Origin: Ignelater luminosus
Lineage: Eukaryota > Arthropoda > Insecta > Coleoptera > Elateridae
Direction: 5' to 3'
Length of the DNA: 64,000 nt
Assembly (NCBI GenBank): GCA_011009095.1
Contig: VTPC01001838.1
Location: 1 to 64,000 of the forward strand
The position numbers and the translations under genes are program-made. This document shows positions 33,785-44,454 of this stretch, one piece after another. Within the stretch, counting starts at the first letter, position 1. Every line of letters starts with the position of its first letter. The notes beneath the pieces were generated by a model. It did no database searches. It was not told where the DNA came from and saw nothing but the letters and a program-made list of their open reading frames with translations.

Positions 33785-34172
33785 TTTTCCTACGCTGTCC
33801 GATGACTAATCTCCATATACTTCAATTGTCTGTTAGGTTTTTAGCACTTATAGATTTTCTTATTCCTCCCAACCAGTTCTTTTTCAGTCTTCCCCTTTTT
33901 CGTTTGCCTGGTGGTATCCACCTCATTATTTGTTTGGGTATTCTATCATCTCCCATTCTTTGGACGTGGCCATACCATATCAGTTGTTTACTTTCTATAT
34001 CATCAATTACCGTACCTTACTTCTTCATTCCTGATTCTTTAAATTTTGGATATTCCAATAGATCTTCTAATTGCATCTATTTCAGTAACTTCTATTTTCT
34101 TTTTATTTCTTTCAGTTATTCTCCATGTTTCTGATCCATAATATCAATATACTTTTTACCATGACTTCATAT
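33785..34172 (-). pseudogene. LINE C-terminal end (RTE/craniofacial-protein-2-like type)
   Basis: The minus strand reads YEVMVKSILIYGSETWRIT (34125-34172), then KKIEVTEIDAIRRSIGISKI (34040-34100), a degraded RNEEVR block, VWPRPKNGRW-like sequence, and KGKTEKELVGRNK (33850-33910). This is the tail of LINE ORF2 proteins that databases often label craniofacial development protein 2-like. The RT core is absent. At 34172 the reading is cut by the palindromic MITE. Stops are present. Confidence 0.75.
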
Positions 34173-34173
34173 A

Positions 34174-35083
34174 CAGTGTGTCCACATTTCGATGCTCACT
34201 ATTGGGATCTCGGAAATTGTAAGAGATACGAAGTCGGTTAACATAGAAGAAATCTGGCTCTTTTGGAGATTAATTTACTTATGCTTTTGCTTTTTAAAAA
34301 AAGTTTACGGCCTACTAGATATTTGCTAAAAACGAAACTATCTTATTTTTGTTAAATAAAAATCATTTCCTACGTAGTCTGCCATGGCTTTAAACATATG
34401 AAAATCGTTGATTTTTGTTAGATAAACTACATTTGTTATGTAACAATTGCTAAAACAAAACAAAAGACGCTTTTAAGATACTTTACTGCGCATTCACAGA
34501 TAGCACCAAATAAGCAGCTAATGCCCCGTGAAACACCTTAAAAGCGTATTTACTTTGTTTTAGCAATTATTCTATAACAAATGCATTTATCTGATGAAAA
34601 TCCACAACATTGTGTGTTAGATGCCATGGCACACTATGATGAAAAGTGATTTACACTTCATAACTCGGTAAAACAAAAGAATAGCTATGTCAAACCAGTA
34701 TCACTGAAGAGCATTTAAGGTGTGCTATTTAGTAATATGAAAATCAAGTAGGCGTTCCATTAGAAAAAATTTGGATTTACGTTTCACCGCCGAAGTAAAA
34801 TAAAAGACAATTGCAAAAATAATTTTTTTTGTGTTTTGGAGTAAATTCTCTAAAACACCCTCTTTGGTGTTCTTTTCCATCTTTGCTCGTTCCTGATATA
34901 TTTCTCTTTTAAGAAAAAGAAGATAATTTTGTTTTTAGCTAATATCTAGTAATCCGTGAACTTTTTTAAAAAAACAAAAGCATAAGTAAATTGATCTCCA
35001 AAATAGCCAAATTTCTTCTATTTTAACGGACTTCGTAGCTCTTACAATTTCCGAGATCCCAATAGTGAGCATCGAAATGTGGA
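34174..35083. mobile_element. Palindromic MITE, copy 1 (~0.9 kb)
   Basis: The left end after TA (34172-34173) is CAGTGTGTCCACATTTCGAT. About 140 bp of left terminus, including GGGATCTCGGAAATTGTAAG and TTTACGGCCTACTAGATATT, is the reverse complement of 34940-35083. The inner part is also partly palindromic: CAATTGCTAAAACAAA and GACGCTTTTAAGAT at 34443-34480 are mirrored at 34540-34570, and ATGCCATGGC is mirrored on both sides. The right end stops at ATGTGGA and lacks the last nine or so bases. No transposase is present. A partial second copy lies at 57925. Confidence 0.9.
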
Positions 35084-35084
35084 G

Positions 35085-36900
35085 GATTCATGTCCACTAG
35101 GCCCACAGCGAACTACGTTGGTTGGACAGAGTAGATTGGAGTCACCTGTAATAGAAGTAGTGGAATTCATATGTTTCCAAGGCATAGCGTTTTTATTTCT
35201 AGCATTCTATCTCGTTTCCATTACAATGCACTCTCTGCAATTAATACAATGTTGTATACAAGATCGTGTTGTTTAAATAAAACCATGATAATGTCAAACT
35301 ACGAAATTAATGAACATATCTAAACTCTAGAAAAATATTATAGTGATTACTTGGCGGTTACCAACAGTTGTGATAGGACCTCCTGTACCAATAGTTCGTG
35401 CCTATTCCAATAAAAGTTTTCGATGATTTAACGTTTGTTGAGATTCTGAATCTCAAATTTGCAGATATCATTCGTCGGTGGATAGTCCAATTTGAAATTA
35501 CCTTATGGTAAGCTCTTGCTACGTTGTAACAAATTTTTTAACTAATTCTGGTACCGATAGAAATGATTTATTTGGGTTTAAAAGCAATAATGTCATAATT
35601 TTATGAACATTTGTACAAATCTTAATCATAAAATACAAAACAATTCGCACTAATGGAAGGATTTAAAAGAAAAGACAGTTTTATATGAGTTATAATGAAA
35701 ATTAGGTCAAGTCTAGAATGCCAATATTACGTTCTCTACGATTTGGTGGACTAGTGGGTGATACTTCTATATTTCTTTATTTACGGAAATCTGAGATTTG
35801 GCATATATGACGCCTCTTGTTATCATATTAAAAAATCCTTGTTGATTTTGTAAGAGATAGGGCCATTTAGAGGGTCGGCCTTGGCAAGCGTCAGTGAAGG
35901 TTGATATGCGTAAAGATTTTTGTAACTCCATCTAGCGCCCCATTTCTTAAGTTGATCTTATTGGGTGTTACAAGGATTACTTTTTTCTCTGTTAGTGAAT
36001 AAGTTGCCATTTTTTTTGTTATCATTGTATATATTGCATCGATGCATCAATGGGTGTGCAAGATCTTTTCTCGGATTCTTTTAGTAATGGGAGTCGAATC
36101 TTTATTTATGACTGACATTTTTTTATTTGACTTTCAGCTTTATCTTTAGATAGAATAAACTATCCATTTGTGTTATATTTTTTTTGTTTCTGTTTTCTTT
36201 TCCCTTTTGCTGCATCAGGTTGTTGTTTATATGCACCCGTTTTATTTATGCAGGCCCCGTATAACTGACTAGGCACAACCGCTGCTTGAGATTTACTAAT
36301 CTTTGGATCTGCTGATTAACGAGAGGTAAAATCTACGTTTTTAATGTGTATGCTGTGTATTTTAATACATTACGCCTGGCAAGTCTGCGATAGCTTCACA
36401 GTTGGGGGAAATATCTGATGTCCGTTAATTATATAATTTCTCTTCATAGATTTTTTTAAAACTGTGATGTTTCTCAAGAGTTATACTAAGTATCTGAAAC
36501 TGGTTAGACTGTGTGGATTCTCGGGTCTATTCAAGTCATCTTATAAGATAAACTAAAAATTCTGGCATCCTTGAACGTAGGTGAGCTGATTACGATTTTT
36601 CTTAATAATCTGAAGAGACTTTATGAAACTCATGACCAAAATGGCGGTATTTTTGCAAATTGAACCTGAGCATTTGTTTTCTTGACCACTAGAGACTGTA
36701 GGATATTCATTACGAATTATTTAAGCTCTAATAAGGTTGGAGATTTGTTGCCTTGTACAGCACTGTATTTACAACGCTGTTTATAAAATAGTAGTTTAGA
36801 ATTTTATATTTATTTCCCACAAAATTTATTTTCTTATTCCTTGTCCACTTGCACTTTTGCGTAGACGTTCTTATAGGCTTGTACATCTGCTATTGCTTTT
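35085..36900. other. AT-rich intergenic DNA
   Basis: No gene recognised. The LINE interrupted at 34172 does not obviously resume after the MITE. Short open frames here have no motifs. Confidence 0.5.
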
Positions 36901-37650
36901 TTATAAATGTAAGGTAGGGGCACATATTTTGTGATAAAAATTTTTTAAATTAAAGGCGTCACTGCCAGGTGGCGCTACCTAACTTAATTTTTTTTAATGG
37001 AACACCCTACTTTTTATCCTATCTAGTTTACTGTTCGAGAAAATAATAATTTTTATAGATTTGACTAAAGATGTAAAAGATTGTATTCTGTAGAGATAAT
37101 AAGCAAGTTCTTCTACATTTCTGAAGCTGGTTATCTTATAGAACCATTAGTGCCTATCCATCGTCTCGGAAATACCCTAATACATCAGCTACCTCTTTTG
37201 CTTGAGAATGTTAATTTAAATTTGAGGCAGGTGATGTATTTTGAACAAGACAGCGCACCTGCTCATAACAGTAACATAGTAAGAGATCATCTGAACAGGG
37301 TATTTTCGAGACGAGATGGCCAACTCGTTCTCCGGATTTAACATTTAAATGTAGTGTACGGTACACCTTCCAGAAATGTAGAAAAATTTGCTTATTATAT
37401 CTACAGAATACAATCTATTACATCTTTGTGTTAAATTTATAAAAATTATTATTTTCACGAAAAGTAAGCCAGATAGGTTTGTAGCACTTATAAGAAAAGT
37501 TATCACAAATATGTTGCCGATTCCAAAAATCAAATAAAAAGTAGAATATTCCATTTAAAAAAACTAAGTTAGGTAGCGCCACCTGGCGGTGACGCATTTA
37601 ATTTTAAAACTTTTTATCACAAAATATGTGCCCCTTCCTTACATTTATAA
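36901..37650. mobile_element. Palindromic DNA element with transposase scrap in the loop
   Basis: The left arm, from 36901 to about 37130, starts TTATAAATGTAAGG and contains GCCAGGTGGCGCTACCTAAC. The right arm, about 37365-37650, is its reverse complement (GTTAGGTAGCGCCACCTGGC ... CCTTACATTTATAA). The right arm has about 55 extra bases. The arms pair over more than 200 bp. The loop holds a plus-strand transposase piece. This structure is intermediate between an autonomous element and a MITE. A clear target duplication was not identified. Confidence 0.85.
37137..37341 (+). pseudogene. mariner/IS630-type transposase fragment
   Basis: The 86-codon open frame reads LGNTLIHQLPLLLENVNLNL, then RQVMYFEQDSAPAHNSNIVR and DHLNRVFSRRDGQ. 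The FEQDSAPAHN block corresponds to the second catalytic Asp motif (usually FQQDGAPxH) of an IS630/Tc1/mariner-type transposase. The preceding helix and following NRVF match the same family. The first Asp block and the final acidic block are missing, so it is a roughly 70-residue core scrap. It lies exactly in the loop of the palindromic element and is probably the remnant of that element's own gene. Confidence 0.75.
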
Positions 37651-37654
37651 CAAA

Positions 37655-40075
37655 GTTTTTAGAATTTTAAAATCTGCATTCGTTCCCGGGATATCGCGCT
37701 GTCCCATTCCTCGCGGAACACACTGTATATCGACCTAATTACAATAATGCAGATTGATAACGATGATCTATTAAAGAATGTCAAAAATAAAATTAGATGG
37801 TAAGCACTGCTATTAATACTTCTTACAACTGTTATACTACATAGATTTATCAAACAGCAATTAACTAACCTTACCTGACAGGTATTTTGTAGTCCTTTTA
37901 TTAACTCTACAATTAAACAATGGAATTTTCCTATTCGCGGTCAAGCACGTGAACAAGTTGTCTTCTTCTATTTAACCGATCTCATAACAATTGTGTAACA
38001 ACACTACCTACTGTTGAGAGTTGTGTAAGAGCATTGTTGTGGTTTCTAACATTTTTTTTCTTAATTCACTTTTAATTAACGCACCACAGAAGGAGATAGA
38101 AAACGATTATCTTAGAATTAACTCAACATGAATTATTCATAAAGGAGAGTGCACGTCCTTGAGAGCACACGAATTTTGATTAGCTTTCTTATATTTTTAT
38201 AAATAGCAACTATTATTTTAGCAAACTCGGAGTAATCGGCTCCGAAGTCTGACATGCACCCTGTTTATAATAGGAGAAAGGTGGGAACAATGAGACTATT
38301 GACTGCCGTTAGTACACCTGTATGATTATGTGAACGTAGTCGTAGTGGCATTGACAAGAATTATTGCAGGAAGATTGTTAGTGTAATTAAAATATCGTTT
38401 AGCTGATCTTGAGGAATAATGTTATACCATATGATCGAGAAAAAACTTATCTCGAGTTTTTTTTCGAAGAAATACTCGTTTAAACGTCCAAGTTGCTTAA
38501 ATGTGTCTTTTTGAGACGCACAATTTAAAAAAATTTTAAAAACTGAACGATAAATAAGCGAAATATAATTGTTGGCCTAGGTTGATATTAAATAACAATG
38601 GTCCTAATCTTGAATCCTGAGCTACGTCAACATGGTAAGTCGATGACTTAATGATTGAGATTATTATTTTCATTCAGATAGCTGAGTACTTCTTAGAATC
38701 CATCAATTGCAATTATTGTTTAATCGTTACATATTTATTTTCAAATTTAAAATATTTGAAAGATTTTGTTCATATTTTTTAAATTTAATTAAAACTAATT
38801 TGTTGTAAAAATTAGTCTGCAAGTTTAGAAAACCATTGTTATTTCTAGGTGTTTTATCTTTTTGATTTTGGTTTTCAGTCTTCGATCCACTGTTACTTAT
38901 GAATATGGAAAGGAATACGTTACGTAAAGGAACATGTGAAATAACGAATTGTCCACATCTTTGTTCAAGTTGTTTACTGTCAGACGCTCATACACTATAA
39001 AAGATTAGCTTTAGTCGGTTGTTATTGTCTCTTTTATCTTGATATGTCTGAATTGAAAATTACTGCGGAACGAGGACGGGAGTGGGTAAAGCAAAGGCAG
39101 AGAAGAAAACATTTAAAGAGGTTGGGAATATGATCATAATATTGTCCGTATGCATCTGGCGCATCGAGATTTACGGACTTTGGCAAGCAGAGTGCAGTTT
39201 ATCGGAAACGAGCGGTGGGAACGAGATGGCCCCGATATGTTGGAGTTTGTGCCGTTTAGTGTTCTCCTGTTTGCTAAAACACAGCTTGGTAGATTTACAC
39301 TAGAACTTGATAATTTGATTACATAACTGTTCCACCCCGAGAGGGCTTTCGTTTAGCACATAACACCTTTTCTCTTTCGCACTTAGTTGCGAAACAAGGA
39401 GGGACCACACTATGCACAAGCTGTTTTCTATTTTAAGTTCCAACCTTACATTAACCTGTCACGAGGTGCACGACTTTTAGAGCTTTAGTTCAAGGAACTT
39501 TTAGTTCTTTCTTTTCTAACTCTAATGCTTACGTTAATGTTTTTGTTTTGATTCCTTTTTAATTCACTCTTGTCAGTGTTTTAAATTTTGTTAAAGGAAT
39601 TTTACATAATCGTTTACTACAGTTGACTATTTTGTTTTGTTTGGTGGTGAAGGGTCTTTCAGAGAATTCTCGGTGGCTTGTAGCGAAAAAAGAAAGAAAT
39701 CGCCTAACAAAATTGGAAAATGTAAGCAGATGACATTTACTAACGATTTGTATTTTTCATTGTCAATACGATGATTTTATCTTGTTGACCGAAAAACCTT
39801 TATATTTCCGCATTCATCCGAACAAAAGCTTGCGGAATGTAACAAGTGCAATATTAAGTCTTTTTGTTGTTTCCTTCTATGAAAAAAGGAATGTTTTGGA
39901 AAAATACAATTTAGATAAGAAATTTAAAGTTTGGTAAATAAACAAACAAACAGTTCTCAAATCTTATATGCACAAAATCCAAAAGCAAGATAAACCGTAC
40001 TGAGCTTTCTGCGAAAAATCTTGAAGCACATCAATTATATTTTGTGTTACATTGCAAACCTGTCGCTCAATGTTT
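37655..40075. other. AT-rich intergenic DNA
   Basis: No gene recognised. The 73-codon frame at 39082 lacks motifs, and a TATAAAAGA sequence near 38996 could be a chance TATA box. Confidence 0.5.
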
Positions 40076-40079
40076 GTAA

Positions 40080-40673
40080 ATTGTATTCTTCATTTCAATT
40101 AGTATTAACGTCATACCAATCGAAACGTAGACAAAGTTTTACATGATCTGTGAACCTACAAAAAAATACATCACTAAATGTTTTATGAATTCTGGGAGAA
40201 ACGCTAGAAATCTAGTCTAAATTGCATTCGAAACTTAGAGAAATCTTCAGATAATTCTTGGCCATATAGAAAGTATGTCACTGAATGTTCATGAATTCCT
40301 AGAAAAACGCTAGAAATCTACTCTGAACACTCCTAGACACTAAATAAATAACGTAGAGAGATTTTTAGATAATCCGTTAGTCATAAAGAAAGTATGTCAC
40401 TGAATGTTTACGAATTCCGAGAAAAACCCTGGAAATCTAGTCTAAACACTGAAAGACAATAAATAATCAACAGATTGTTAGTTCGAAATTACTATCACGT
40501 CATGCCATTCACAATGTAGAGAAATATTTAGATAATCGGTGACCCTACAAAAAGCACGTCACTAAATGTCGATGAATTCTGGGAAAACGCTGGAAACTTA
40601 TTCTAAACACTCGAAGACACTAAATAAACAATAGACTATTAGTTCGGAATTACGAATTACTGCATGCCATTTG
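40080..40673. repeat. ~165-bp satellite, array 1 left part
   Basis: Degenerate tandem units carry GTATGTCACTGAATGTT, GAATTCNGGGAAAAACGCT, GGAAATCTA-TCTAAACACT, AGACACTAAATAA and TTAGATAATCCGTG. Landmarks recur at about 40155, 40275, 40395 and 40555; some units are shortened. The array is cut at 40673 by a mariner and continues at 41716. Confidence 0.85.
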
Positions 40674-41715
40674 TTTTTAGTGTTGCATATAGCCATAAAA
40701 ACAAACTGTAGACTTAAAGTGCTTTTTTGTTTTTCCAGGTATTCTCCACAAAGATTGATGCGCTTTTTCATTCGTTCAAATCAATTGTCAATCAAGTCTT
40801 CCGGCGACTGAAGCTGTTGTCTTCGCAGTCTATGCTTGATCCTTGTGAACATAAAAAAATCGTTGGGACTTAGGTTAGGACTAATAATTCGATGTTTTGC
40901 TATGCCAAAAACTCAATTGTCTTTCGAGCTGCGTGCGAACTCGCATTATCTTGGTGGAGGATGATTCCAGTCATTCTGGGTTGGTTTTTCGGTGCATGGC
41001 AAACAAACGGTTGCATACCAATCGGCATTAACCGTAGCTACTTATCTGCTTTTGAGACAAACATTGCATCTTCTTCGACACTGCGGGAACGGATAACTTT
41101 TGTTGAATATTCCTCATCTTGAAACACCCAACCAGCGGATTGACGTTTATTTTCCCTTTTTGAACTTTTTTAGTTTTTCGGCACAAATTGACGCGAGCCA
41201 TCTTCTACTCCTCAGTTAAAAGATGCGGGATCCAACGGGAAACTTGACTTTATCACACCCAATTTATCATGTGCAGGATCTTTGGGATTGAGGTCCTTCA
41301 AACGCTTAAGGATGTCTTAATTTCGCGATACGTCACATGTCGCTTCTCCCTGACCACCTGGCGCACAACATCGATGTTTTTCTGGCTGACTGCTGTTCCT
41401 AGATGAACTTGTCCTGTGATCATCACCAAGACTGGTACGTCCACTCAGCGGGAACTTGTTGATTGATGTGGTGCTTCATCATCAAAAACAGAAACCAACT
41501 CGGTGAGACGTTGTTGTTGAATGTTGTAGAAAATTATTGCGCAAAAATTTTTTCGACTCAATTCCATTTCTTCGGGCTTTAAAAATACACTGTGGCTCAA
41601 TCACTTTCCGCATCTTGATAAAACTTTGGATTTAGGTTAACTAAATATTGACGTTAATTGTGACCCTTGAGATTTCGTTAGTAGCGTTCTCTATGCGGCT
41701 ATATAACACTAAAAA
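40674..41715 (-). mobile_element. mariner element inserted in the ~165-bp satellite
   Basis: The left end TTTTTAGTGTTGCATATAGCC (40674-40694) is the inverted counterpart of the right end GGCTATATAACACTAAAAA (41697-41715). Satellite sequence lies directly on both sides. The element is 1042 bp, shorter than typical mariners, so internal sequence has been lost. It carries an inactive transposase on the minus strand. Confidence 0.85.
40735..41620 (-). pseudogene. mariner transposase, inactivated
   Basis: Minus-strand blocks: a degraded HTH region, AVSQKNIDVVRQVVREKRHV and TYREIKTSLSV (41310-41400), SRWIPHLLTEE and KMARVNLCRKT (41165-41235). Then INVNPLVGCF, a degraded HHDNA-type region near 40940-40980 (ESSSTKIMRVRTQLERQLSF). 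The PPYSPDLSPNDFF-like block is shifted near 40850-40890, and last comes LIDNLIERMKKRI-like sequence (40750-40800). The order is that of a mariner transposase; the first catalytic Asp block is not readable and there are many stops. Confidence 0.75.
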
Positions 41716-42015
41716 GGCAGCCCTTGAATTAATTCTGGGAAAAACGTTGGAGATTTATTCTAGACACTCAAACACACTAAATAACCAACAAATGATTAGT
41801 TAGAAATTAGATAGAAGAATCTTTAGACACAATCGGTGGTATGCAGCAGTGTAGAATAATTCAAGTGTTCAAAAAAGTCATCATTGTTTCATTTCCATAT
41901 TAATTTTATTGAATGTCTAGAGACTCTGAAAAGAATCCAAAGAAAAACGCTGGAAATCCACGCTAAACACCCAAAGACACTAAGCAACCAACCGATTAAT
42001 ACTTTAAAATGCGTC
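41716..42015. repeat. ~165-bp satellite, array 1 right part
   Basis: The satellite continues after the mariner with AATTCTGGGAAAAACGTTGG, AACACACTAAATAACCAACA and, more diverged, AAAGAAAAACGCTGGAAATCC and AAAGACACTAAGCAACCAAC. Units are more degraded than in the array at 47.5 kb. Confidence 0.75.
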
Positions 42016-42019
42016 ATCA

Positions 42020-43880
42020 TTAGATCATGCCCAGAGCTAGGGTATTTCTTATGACGCCTTCGTGTGTTAAACAAGGTAGTACCTGGAGCGTTTTATGTCA
42101 GTCTTAGCAGTCGTCCGTGCAGCGCCTAGTCACAGCCGAGTTGCCTCTCTGAATAACATGTCTGAAATAAAGATTGTCCATGTTTGAAGGGGTTATGGCC
42201 TATTCTACATTCTGCTATAATTATGTTCCTGACTGTTGCTTAAAACGTCAGTCTTAATTTAGTTCAGATTGACATTACTTCAGCAGCTTTGGAAACGTTG
42301 GTTTTGGTGATCACTGTGGACATCAGCTAGCTCTAGGTTTCTTATGCTTAGAGCTCGTATAAAATGTCATGTCTTGAATCGACTGTGCGCACTTCTGATA
42401 TTTTACTTTCGGTCCGAAACGTCCAGCTAAATTACTGAAAACTTGATCGAATCTTGTTACTTTTGTTCTTCGGAAATAAAGAACTTTTTTTGTTTGTTGC
42501 ATCGATTTTTCAACCAGCTGCTGCTTTGGAACAAATTTGATTTAACACAATAAATACATTTAAAAATGAGCGCCACTGAATTTTTTATTTAACAACGGAT
42601 AAATCCAGAAACCTGTGTTTCAGAGTTTGGTATACAAAACACGATCTTTATGCAAAATTCCGCAATAGGCCCCAAAAACAGAATGCGCTTTCATCTTTTA
42701 CTACCTGTTTGTACTTTAAAAACTTCGTTTGTTGAATAAATAATTAATACTTGTCTTGATCATTCCTCAAGCTCGCTGATAAACAGTTAGATTACAGAAC
42801 AAAATTTAAGGCAAAATCTCAAACGTTAATAAACAATCTTTGAGTGAAAATTAGAATCTGAATTTTCAGTTTCACTGCTATTTCTGATAAAATTTTATTA
42901 TCTCTCCGTATTGTCAATTTTCTTTGATACTTCTAACTAAAGGAAAAAGTAGTAATAAATAAAGGAATTTACAACTTATAACAACTTTTTAAAATCTAAT
43001 AAATTCTCTGCGCTTTCCTCATCTTTTAAACTATACGAAATAAATTTAGTTCCGCTGACAAGACGCATAATAGCATTGTGTAATAAGGAGAATCTCACTT
43101 TGTTCGTTTTATTACTAAAATGCCGTTAATTTAAAATATTTATGCTGTCAGTTCTATAACTTTAACAATTCCTATTATTATAAGCAATTCCTCGACAATC
43201 TGCGTTCATCGTTGAAGAGTTATTGTCAAGGTTTTCTCTTTATACTTACTTCATCTTAATGTTGCAGTCGTAAAATTATATATAGTATCTGTAGAGAAAT
43301 GAATATTTTCTTTTGTAAACTTTGTTGAAACGAAACTGCCTTCATTTCCATATTTTTCCGATGGCTGTTACAAAAATTATTGTTTTAGACTTTTGCAGAA
43401 TTTGTTGTAGATATTTCAGTATTCTTTTTTGTTGAAGAAATTTCATATTTAGAATATTACGTTAGTACTAAATAATAAAATCATCACTGCTGACGGAGAA
43501 TGTCAAATCAAACTGTATATTTTTAGGTTGTACGTTTTATTATGTACGTATACCGGAGCGAAATGAAATATTTTTATCTCTCTGGCTTTTAAAAGGGTTT
43601 ATTATAGCGTCATTGACGTTTGAAAGGAACAAGTTATGACTTTCGCATTGTCGAAGTGACGTCAGTTTTTTTCCTGCTTCCTGTCTAATGTTTAAAGTAA
43701 ATTGTTATTTATTAGGTAGTTGAAAGCATCTGCCTTTTAATTTTTAAGTTTGGCATTTATTGGCATTTATTGAGAAAAAAAATGCTAACTGTTACTGTGT
43801 GAAAGATTATGATGAAGTTGTCGACGTTTCTTTTTCTAACACCCAGCCGAAAGCAAAAACCTATCAGAATGTGAAAAAGA
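42020..43880. other. AT-rich intergenic DNA
   Basis: No gene or clear repeat recognised. Confidence 0.5.
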
Positions 43881-43883
43881 CGT

Positions 43884-44449
43884 CATTTAGTGGTGAAACA
43901 GACGTCTTTTTGACGTGAAATTTTTGATAACCAACACGGAGTGGAAAAGGAGGAACAGCTCAATGACCAGTGACTTTTTAATTGATATTTTGTGTCTGGA
44001 CCGCCTTGGTGGCATTTAAATTTGCTACGTTTTTTGTTTTTGATATTGGGTAGCAATGCAAGAGGTTGAGTATCTCGTGTGAGGTGGTGCAAGCACTTAT
44101 AATCATGTAATTTCTCTTGGTAAGACTGATCTAACCATAAAAGAGTACATTTGACCACTGGCAAGAAGTTAGAAAGCTTGATATACACTACTAAATCTGG
44201 CAGAATTGTTTTTAAGGTTAGGAAGCAGAAATCTCTAAAGTCTTCTTGTATTATTTCTCCCTCAACTCGAATTAAATCTTCAACATCGTGTACATAAAAG
44301 CAGCCCTTGCACTATTTTGGTGCTGCGGATGGTCTTTTAAGAGGCAGACTGATTTTCTTGGCATTTTTTAATTTTTCAAGAAATATATCAATCTGACAGG
44401 GAAATGATGATGAGTGGTGCAATGTCTTATCATCAGTGTCTTACTTTAA
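43884..44449 (-). other. Unidentified coding-like segment with a single internal stop
   Basis: A single minus-strand frame runs about 188 codons with one stop. It contains DTDDKTLHHSSSFPCQIDIF, LEKLKNAKKISLPLKRPSAA, then after the stop CKGCFYVHDVEDLIRVEGEI, IQEDFRDFCFLTLKTILPDL, VVYIKLSNFLPVVKCTLLWL and DQSYQEKLHDYKCLHHLTRD. It ends SKISRQKDVCFTTK before a stop. The acidic and aromatic composition is unlike chance translation of AT-rich DNA. I do not recognise a family. It may be an exon, a relic of a transposon ORF, or a pseudogene. The stop lies between PSAAPK and CKGC. Confidence 0.4.
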
Positions 44450-44454
44450 ACTAT

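Noticed and set aside
33802..34134. 110-codon plus-strand hydrophobic frame as a membrane protein
   Set aside because: The opposite strand carries the LINE tail with YGSETWRIT and IDAIRRSIGIS; the plus frame is its shadow.
39082..39303. 73-codon frame downstream of a TATAAAAGA motif as a small gene
   Set aside because: No recognisable motif, no supporting codon pattern, and TATA-like sequences are common by chance in this AT-rich DNA.
40080..42015. CRISPR array suggested by repeated short landmarks
   Set aside because: The whole ~165-bp unit is repeated, not short repeats with unique spacers, and the genome is eukaryotic.
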